Positions 55,493 through 64,000 of a stretch of DNA of 64,000 nucleotides are shown here, piece after piece. The notes under the pieces were generated by a model, which worked only from the letters and a program-made list of their open reading frames with translations, was not told where the DNA came from and ran no database searches. The stretch is taken from assembly GCA_007994965.1 (NCBI GenBank), contig VOPW01000001.1:682001-746000 (forward strand). Reading direction: 5' to 3'. Numbering within the stretch: position 1 is the stretch's first letter; every line of letters starts with the position of its first letter. The stretch comes from Piscinibacter aquaticus. Lineage in GTDB: Bacteria; Pseudomonadota; Gammaproteobacteria; Burkholderiales; Burkholderiaceae_C. The position numbers and the translations under genes were made by a program.

Positions 55493-56407
55493 GAATTTGC
55501 AGGCGCGCGTTTCCACCACTCGCCGTCGAGATGGAGCTTGAGAAAGTCGATGAAGGTGCTGACCTTGCCCGGCACCAGCTTCGGCGACGGGAAGACCGCA
55601 TGCAGCTCCTGGGTGGGCAGCGTGAAATCGGTGAGCACCGGCACGATGGCGCCATCGGCCACCGATTCGCGCGCCACGTACCAGGGCAGAACCGCCGGGC
55701 CCAGCCCGGCGCGGCAGGCGGCCAGCACCGCGGAGAGGTTGTTCGAGCGCAGCGTGCCTTTCACGGGCACCGAGGCCGTCTCGCCGTTGGGGCCGGTGAA
55801 GCTCCAGCGATCGTCGCCCTGAACGCTGCTGTAGACCGGGCAGTCATGCTGCGCGAGTTCCGCCGGCGTGGTCGGCGTGCCGCGCCGCGCGAGGTACTCG
55901 GGCGCCGCCGCGGTGAGCCACGGGTTGGTGCCGAGGTAGCGCGCGCCGAGTGCCGAATCGGCCAGCCGCCCCATGCGCAGCGCCACGTCCACGCCCTGCT
56001 CGACCGGGTTGACGTAGCGGTCGTCGAAGCTGAGGTCCAGCGTCACGTCGGGATGCTCGCGCATGAACCTCAGCGCCAGCGGCGTGACGACGCGACGGCC
56101 GAAGGCCACCGAGGTGCTGATGCGCAGCTGGCCGCGCACCTTGCTCTGCAGCAGCGCGGCCGGGCTGTCGGCCTCGTCGAGCTCGCGCTGGATGGCCTTG
56201 CACTTCTCGTAGTACAGCGCGCCGATCTCGGTGGCACTCACGCCGCGCGTGTTGCGGTTGAGCAGCCGTGCGCCGAGCCGCGCCCTCCAGCGCGGCGACG
56301 TGCTTGGTCGCCGTCGGCTGGGTGATGCCCAGGTCCGACGAGGCCTTGCTGAAGCTGCCGGTCTCGACGATGCGCGCAAACAGCTGCACGCCGGTGATGC
56401 GGTCCAT
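55489..56407 (-). CDS. LysR family transcriptional regulator, divergent from gcl (one frame break)
   Basis: About 306 residues. HTH: MDRITGVQLFARIVETGSFS KASSDLGITQPTATKHVAAL E, then after a shift near 56285 ARLLNRNTRGVSATEIGALY. The effector domain starts QLRISTSVAFGRRVVTPLAL and resembles the CrgA/DmlR branch. The stop overlaps a cytochrome start on one side, and the gene is divergent from gcl on the other. An 8-bp inverted repeat of LysR type sits in the shared promoter. It may control both the glyoxylate genes and the cytochromes. Confidence 0.87.
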
Positions 56408-56450
56408 GTTCTGTCGTATCTCCAGCCCCGATGATGCCCTGAGCGGCCCG

Positions 56451-56471
56451 GTCATTCCTGCACGGAATGAC
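56451..56471. promoter_or_regulatory. LysR-type inverted repeat in the lysR-gcl promoter
   Basis: GTCATTCC (56451-56458), 5-base spacer, GGAATGAC (56464-56471): perfect 8-bp arms containing an ATTCC-N5-GGAAT core, i.e. a T-N11-A LysR box. It lies 44 bases from the lysR start and 87 from gcl. Strong candidate operator for the neighbouring regulator. Confidence 0.65.
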
Positions 56472-56557
56472 AAACATGCCCGACCTGCTCTTCTCGGCAC
56501 CGCGATCGGCGGCGACCATCCCGACCAGTCAACGTCAACGTGCGAAGGAGACTCCCG

Positions 56558-58346
<1,789 letters not shown>

Positions 58347-58362
58347 CTCTGAAAGCCACCCC

Positions 58363-59158
58363 ATGCCGCGTTTTGCCGCCAACCTGACGATGCTCTTCAC
58401 CGAGCATCCCTTCCTCGACCGCTTCGAGCGGGCCGCCCGTGCCGGCTTCAGCGCGGTCGAGTTCCTGTTACCTTATGCGCACACGCCGGGCGAGGTGGCG
58501 GCCCGGCTGAAGGGCAACCGCCTGCAGTGCGTGCTGCACAACCTGCCGGCGGGCGACTGGGAGGCCGGCGAGCGTGGCATCGCCTGCCTGCCCGATCGCG
58601 TGGACGAGTTCCGTGCCGGTGTCGCGAAAGCCATCGACTACGCCACCGCGCTGGGTGCGCCGCAACTGAACTGCGGCCGGCAAGGCGCCGCTCGGTGCCG
58701 ACGAGAAGCTGCTGCGGCAGACCTTCGTGGCCAACCTGAAGTACGCCGCGGCCGAGCTGAAGAAGGCGAACCTGAAGCTGCTGATCGAGCCGATCAACGG
58801 CTACGACATTCCCGGCTTCTTCCTCAACCGCACCGCGCAGGCGATCGCGATCATGGACGAGGTCAGCGCCGACAACCTCTTCCTGCAATACGACGTCTAC
58901 CACGCGCAGCGCACCGAGGGCGAACTGGCGGCAACGATGGAGAAGCACCTCGCACGCATCGGCCACATCCAGGTGGCCGACAACCCGGGCCGCAACGAGC
59001 CGGGCACGGGCGAGATCAACTATGCGTTCCTCTTCGGTCACCTCGAGAGGATCGGCTACCGCGGCCACGTGGGCTGCGAATACAAGCCGGCCAAGGGCAC
59101 CGAGGCGGGCCTGGCCTGGCTGGAGCAGGCACGCCGCCAGCTGCGCCCGGTGCGCTGA
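58363..59158 (+). CDS. hyi: Hydroxypyruvate isomerase (one frame break)
   Basis: About 265 residues, xylose-isomerase-like TIM barrel. MPRFAANLTMLFTEHPFLDR opens the Hyi family. Metal ligands lie in LLIEPINGYDIPGFF, LQYDVYHAQRTEGEL, HIQVADNPGRNEPGTGEINY and GCEYKPA. It interconverts hydroxypyruvate and tartronate semialdehyde. The frame shifts near 58675, between ALGAPQLNC and LGADEKLLRQTFVANLKYAA. 16 bases after gcl. Confidence 0.93.
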
Positions 59159-59185
59159 ACGAACCTTCGAACGAAAGACATCGAG

Positions 59186-60085
59186 ATGACGTCCTCCCCG
59201 CAAAAGATCGGCTTCATCGGCCTGGGCATCATGGGCGCGCCGATGGCGCTGCACCTGATCAAGGCCGGCCACCAGCTGTTCGTCTACACGCGCAGCAAGG
59301 TGCACCCCGAGATCGCCGCCAGCGGTGCCACGCAGTGCACCAGCCCGCGCGGCGTGGCCGAGCGCGCCGACGTGATCATCACGATGGTGCCGGACACGCC
59401 GGACGTCGAGCGCGTGCTGTTCGCCGAGAACGGCGTGGCGGCAGGTCTCTCCAAGGGCAAGGTGGTGGTCGACATGAGCTCGATCTCGCCGATCGAGACC
59501 AAGGCGTTTGCCAAGCGCATCAACGAACTCGGCTGCGACTACCTCGATGCGCCGGTCAGTGGTGGTGAAGTCGGTGCCAAGGCGGCGAGCCTGACCATCA
59601 TGGTCGGCGGGCCCGAGCAGGCCTTCGAGCGCGTGCTGCCGCTGTTCCAGCTGATGGGCAAGAACATCACGCGGGTGGGCGACAACGGCGACGGGCAGAC
59701 CACCAAGGTGGCCAACCAGATCATCGTGGCGCTGAACATCGCGGCGGTGGGCGAGGCGCTGGTGTTTGCCAGCAAGGCCGGCGCCGACCCCGCCAAGGTG
59801 CGCCAGGCGCTGATGGGCGGCTTCGCGGCCAGCCGCATCCTGGAAGTGCACGGCGAGCGCATGATCAAGCGCACCTTCAACCCGGGTTTCCGCATCGGGC
59901 TGCACCAGAAGGACCTGAACCTCGCGCTGCAGGGCGCACGGGCGCTGGGCGTGAGCCTGCCGGGCACGGCCAACGCCGCGCAGCTGATGCAGGCCTGCGC
60001 GGCCCACGGCCTGGCCGAGAGCGACCACTCGGCGCTGGTGCGCGCCTTGGAGATCCTGGCGAAGCACGAGGTGGCCGCCGGATAA
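59186..60085 (+). CDS. glxR: 2-hydroxy-3-oxopropionate (tartronate semialdehyde) reductase
   Basis: A complete 299-residue beta-hydroxyacid dehydrogenase. The NAD(P) site is GFIGLGIMGAPMALHLIKAG, the substrate site DAPVSGGEVGAKAASLTIMV, and the catalytic Lys is in GQTTKVANQIIVALN. It reduces tartronate semialdehyde to D-glycerate. Frame is clean; the C-terminus (LVRALEILAKHEVAAG) is normal for GlxR/GarR. 27 bases after hyi. Confidence 0.95.
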   Translation: MTSSPQKIGFIGLGIMGAPMALHLIKAGHQLFVYTRSKVHPEIAASGATQCTSPRGVAERADVIITMVPDTPDVERVLFAENGVAAGLSKGKVVVDMSSISPIETKAFAKRINELGCDYLDAPVSGGEVGAKAASLTIMVGGPEQAFERVLPLFQLMGKNITRVGDNGDGQTTKVANQIIVALNIAAVGEALVFASKAGADPAKVRQALMGGFAASRILEVHGERMIKRTFNPGFRIGLHQKDLNLALQGARALGVSLPGTANAAQLMQACAAHGLAESDHSALVRALEILAKHEVAAG

Positions 60086-60094
60086 TCCGCGGCC

Positions 60095-61389
<1,295 letters not shown>

Positions 61390-61421
61390 TCGCGATAATC
61401 GCCGGGCCGCCCGCCCGCGCC

Positions 61422-62594
61422 ATGGATCAGTCCACGCTCATCTTCGTTCTCGCGATTCACCTGGTCTGCTCGGGCGGGCTGTACTGGCTGATCGGTCGCG
61501 CGATGCCGCCACGCAGCGGTGTCAATCGATGGGCGGTCGGCGCGGTGATGTTCGGGCTGGCCTATGGCGGCCGGCTGCTGGTGGGACAGCCGGTTCCCGC
61601 GCCGATGCAGCTGCTGCTCGATGGCGCGATGGCCGTGGCTGCGCTGCTGTTCTTCACCGGCCTGCGCGAGTTCGTCGGCAAGCCGGCCGGCCGCTGGCCG
61701 ATGTTCGCCGGCTTCCTGCTCGTCTTTGTCGTTCTGCACGGCCTGCTCGTCTGGCAGTTCGGGCTCGTCGGCCGGCATGCGCTGCTCAACCTGCTGCTGG
61801 GCTCGCTGTACGGCGGCCTCGCGCTGGAGGCCTTCCGCGCGCGTGGCCACCAGCATGCCGCGCTGCGCCCGCCCTTGCTGTTCCTGGCGCTGATGATGGG
61901 CTCGCTGGCGCTGCCCACGCTGGCGCGCGGCGTGCTGATCGTCAGCGTCGGTCCGGATCCGCTGTACCGCGGCCTGTTTGCCCAGTTCTACTACGGCTAC
62001 GCGTCGCTGGCCGCCGTGATGCTGGGTCTCAACCTCGTCTGGCTGGTGTTCTCGCGGCTGAATACGCAGCTGGCCGAACTCGCCTCGCGTGACCCGCTGA
62101 CCCGGCTGCTCAACCGCAACGGCCTCGACGAGGTGGTGGCGCGCCACTTCGCCGCGCGCGAGACGCGGCCGGTGACGCTGCTGCAGATCGACATCGACCA
62201 CTTCAAGCGCATCAACGACAGCCTCGGCCATGCCGCCGGCGACCGGGTGCTGCGCGAGGTGGCGGCGGCGCTGGCGAGCAGCGTGCGCGCCAGCGATTTC
62301 ATCGCCCGCACCGGCGGCGAGGAGTTTCTCGTCGGCTGCGTGGCCGCCGACGACGGCGTGGCCTGGGCGCTGGCCGAGCGGCTGCTCGGCGCGGTGCGCC
62401 GACTCGACATCAAGGTGCCCGGTGCGAAGGTGCCGGTGCACTGCACGGTGAGCGTCGGCATCTCGGGCCGTTGCGGCCAGAAGGGCGACTGGGAGCGCTG
62501 CTGGGCCGATGCCGACCGCGCGCTCTACGCCGCCAAGGCGGCCGGGCGCGATCGCATCGTCGCCGCGTCGGCGCTGCGCGCGGATCTGCGCTGA
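61422..62594 (+). CDS. Membrane-bound diguanylate cyclase (GGDEF)
   Basis: A complete 390-residue protein. About six to seven membrane helices fill residues 1-205 (a MASE-like sensor region with no recognised subfamily). A GGDEF domain follows: ASRDPLTRLLNRNGLDEVVA, LLQIDIDHFKRINDSLGHAA GD, and active-site TGGEEFLVG. The I-site RASD lies exactly five residues before GGEEF, so product feedback inhibition by c-di-GMP is expected. All residues for catalysis are present. Not obviously linked to its neighbours. Confidence 0.93.
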   Translation: MDQSTLIFVLAIHLVCSGGLYWLIGRAMPPRSGVNRWAVGAVMFGLAYGGRLLVGQPVPAPMQLLLDGAMAVAALLFFTGLREFVGKPAGRWPMFAGFLLVFVVLHGLLVWQFGLVGRHALLNLLLGSLYGGLALEAFRARGHQHAALRPPLLFLALMMGSLALPTLARGVLIVSVGPDPLYRGLFAQFYYGYASLAAVMLGLNLVWLVFSRLNTQLAELASRDPLTRLLNRNGLDEVVARHFAARETRPVTLLQIDIDHFKRINDSLGHAAGDRVLREVAAALASSVRASDFIARTGGEEFLVGCVAADDGVAWALAERLLGAVRRLDIKVPGAKVPVHCTVSVGISGRCGQKGDWERCWADADRALYAAKAAGRDRIVAASALRADLR

Positions 62595-62629
62595 TTGAAC
62601 GGTCGGCCAGCCCTTGTCGCCAACCTGCA

Positions 62630-62642
62630 GTTGTCGTACAAC
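62630..62642. promoter_or_regulatory. GntR-type operator upstream of the FCD regulator
   Basis: GTTGTCGTACAAC is a near-perfect inverted repeat (GTTGT-N3-ACAAC) 34 bases before the likely start of the FCD-type GntR gene. It fits the family consensus TTGT-N3-ACAA. Its complement contains GTTGTACGA, which recurs at 63438-63446 past the gene. Confidence 0.55.
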
Positions 62643-62675
62643 CGCTGCCGACGATCGTCTCCTGCCGAGTGACCC

Positions 62676-63398
62676 TTGCTGACTGATTCCCTCACCGCGC
62701 GCCGTCCCCGCAGCCTCGCCCTCGGCGTCGTCGAGGCGCTGTCCGATCGCATCCGCGACGGCCGGCTCGCGCCGGTGCCAAGCTGCCCACCGAAGCGGAG
62801 GTGATGAGCGAATTCGGCGTCAGCCGCACGGTGGTGCGCGAGGCGCTGTCGAAGCTGCAGGCTGCCGGCATGGTCGAAACCCGCCATGGCGTCGGCACCT
62901 TCGTCGTCGGCCCGGGCGATGCCTCGGCGTTCCGCATCGAGCCGCAGCAGCTCGCCACGCTGCGCGACGTGATCGCCGTGCTCGAGTTGCGCATCGGCAT
63001 CGAGACCGAAGCCGCCGGCCGGCCGCACAGCGGCGCAGCGACACCAATCTCGCGGCGATGCGCCGCGCCATCGCCGAATTCGCTGCGGCGGCGGAGGAGG
63101 GGGCGCGATGCCGTCGCGGCTGATTTCCAGCTGCACACCGAGATCGCCCGGGCCACGCAGAACGAGCATTTCGCCGGGCTGATGGCCACGCTGGGGGCGC
63201 AGATCATTCCCCGGGCCCGGCTCGAGCCTGCGGCGGCCATCGATCCGCAGCGCCGGGCCTACCTGCGCCGGGTGAACGCCGAGCACGAAAGCATCGTCGA
63301 CGCCATTGCGGCGCAGGATGCGGAGGCCGCGCGCGCGGCCATGCGCACCCACGGCCAACAGCCGCGAGCGGCGGCGGCGGGCGGTGGTGGATCCGCAG
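62676..63398 (+). CDS. GntR family FCD-type (FadR-like) regulator, several frame breaks
   Basis: About 240 residues. wHTH: RSLALGVVEALSDRIRDGRL AP, then after a shift near 62778 KLPTEAEVMSEFGVSRTVVR EALSKLQAAGMVETRHGVGT F. FCD domain: LRDVIAVLELRIGIETEAAG, then two compensating shifts (63030-63110), then DFQLHTEIARATQNEHFAGL and RRVNAEHESIVDAIAAQDAE. The end is restored as RRAVVDPQ with TAA at 63396-63398. Start taken as TTG 62676; no clear RBS, so this is uncertain. Probably controls the TctC gene downstream. Confidence 0.82.
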
Positions 63399-63432
63399 TA
63401 ACCACTAGTCCCTGTGGCTTGAAAGACTGCCA

Positions 63433-63462
63433 CCTAAGTTGTACGATGACTGACAACTTAAG
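63433..63462. promoter_or_regulatory. Inverted repeat between FCD regulator and tctC gene
   Basis: CCTAAGTTGT (63433-63442) and ACAACTTAAG (63453-63462) pair over nine of ten positions. It contains GTTGTACGA, shared with the site before the regulator gene (62630-62642, complement). The AT-rich patch is 32 bases before the tctC start, so it can be operator and promoter. Confidence 0.5.
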
Positions 63463-63493
63463 TCGCTGTTCCACTCCACCGCCGATGCCCGCC

Positions 63494-64000
63494 ATGAAGA
63501 CACTGTTCTCCTCTGCCGCCGTCGCCCTGGCCCTCGTGATGGGCCTGCCCACTCCGGCCCAGGCCGGCCGGACAAGCCTGTCACGCTCGTCGTGCCCTTC
63601 CCGCCGGGCGGCTCGACCGACACGCTGGCGCGCACGCTCGGTGCAAGCATGCAGGCGAAGCTGGGACAGACGGTGATCATCGAGAACAAGGCCGGTGCCA
63701 CCGGCACCATCGGCACCGCGCAGGTGGCGCGCGCGCCGGCCGACGGCCACACGGTGCTGGTGTCCTCGCTCGGCCCCCTCGTGATCGCGCCGCACCTGCT
63801 GAAGAACGTGCCTTATGACGCTGGCAAGGATCTCGATCTGCTCACCGTCGCCGTGCAGGCGCCCAACGTGCTGGTGGTGCCGGCCGCTTCGCCCTACAAG
63901 ACCGTGGCCGACGTGATCGCCGCGGCGAAGAAGTCGCCCGACAAGCTGACCTTCGCTTCGTCGGGCAACGGTTCGTCCGACCATCTCACCGCCGAGCTGT
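63494..64000 (+). CDS. Tripartite tricarboxylate (Bug/TctC) substrate-binding protein, 3' end outside window (one frame break)
   Basis: MKTLFSSAAVALALVMGLPT PAQA is a signal peptide. After a shift near 63572 the mature protein reads PVTLVVPFPPGGSTDTLART, IIENKAGATGTIGTAQVARA and VLVSSLGPLVIAPHLLKNVP YD, the standard TctC/Bug opening. The frame is open to base 64000. An ATG nine bases earlier (63485) is possible. It follows an FCD-type regulator, a common pairing for a dedicated organic-acid uptake or catabolic operon continuing beyond the window. Confidence 0.88.

Overview
The window is about 70% G+C and looks like the chromosome of a betaproteobacterium in the order Burkholderiales (Comamonadaceae, or the Rubrivivax/Leptothrix/Methylibium group). 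The evidence is the mix of families: Bug/TctC-type binding proteins, an urtABCDE operon with a large two-part UrtB, a membrane urate oxidase PuuD, a UraD-AllC fusion, a small Gram-negative porin, and many ATGA-type start/stop overlaps. No tRNA, rRNA, CRISPR array, transposase or prophage gene is visible. I annotate 62 genes. About 37 of them change reading frame one or more times, usually inside short G or C runs, while their motifs stay intact across the breaks. I read these as single-base errors of the assembly, so each such gene is given its full reconstructed extent. The lysE remnant at 17525-17902 is the one gene I consider really broken.

Layout. 1-7834: the end of a LuxR-type regulator, an acetyltransferase, a serine protease, a cold-shock protein, a dadA-like oxidoreductase behind a tandem glycine riboswitch, an M20 amidohydrolase and a TctC protein with a divergent LysR regulator, and a TerB-like protein. 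8015-11743: a P-type Ca2+-type ATPase coupled to a Na+/Ca2+ exchanger. 11858-17497: the urea importer urtABCDE. 17525-21892: a lysE pseudogene, a WYL regulator, a small secreted protein, a GST, a SOUL haem protein and an isolated ureD. 21948-29141: an AraC regulator divergent from a branched-chain-amino-acid-type ABC importer that ends in an aromatic-type aldehyde dehydrogenase. 29143-34938: a five-gene unit (GNAT-like, glutamine amidotransferase of the asparagine synthetase family, AMP ligase, acyl carrier protein, NadE-like ligase) that resembles a small unassigned biosynthetic cluster. 34994-36168: a membrane-anchored PQQ-type sugar dehydrogenase.

36216-48013 is a purine (urate) catabolism island read outwards from one intergenic region. 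Leftward run gntR, puuE, a uraD-allC fusion, an M20 hydrolase and an NMT1/SsuABC-type importer. Rightward run uraH, puuD, a porin and an NCS2 urate/xanthine permease. A palindrome centred on TGTATACA lies in the divergent promoter and again before puuD, and is the likely GntR operator. 48035-51320 is a three-gene sensing unit (FecR-like protein, haem-binding DUF3365/HAMP membrane protein, Ser/Thr kinase). 51463-55492 holds a tautomerase, a basic secreted protein, a DUF4382 lipoprotein and two multihaem cytochromes c. 55489-61389 has a LysR regulator divergent from gcl-hyi-glxR-ttuD, which turns glyoxylate into 2-phosphoglycerate. The window closes with a diguanylate cyclase, an FCD-type GntR regulator and the start of another TctC protein.

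Taken together, much of the window serves nitrogen and carbon recovery from purines. Urate is imported, oxidised and opened to allantoin and allantoate. The urea released falls to the Urt/urease system (ureD is here, ureABC is not). The glyoxylate released is carried into glycolysis by the gcl operon.
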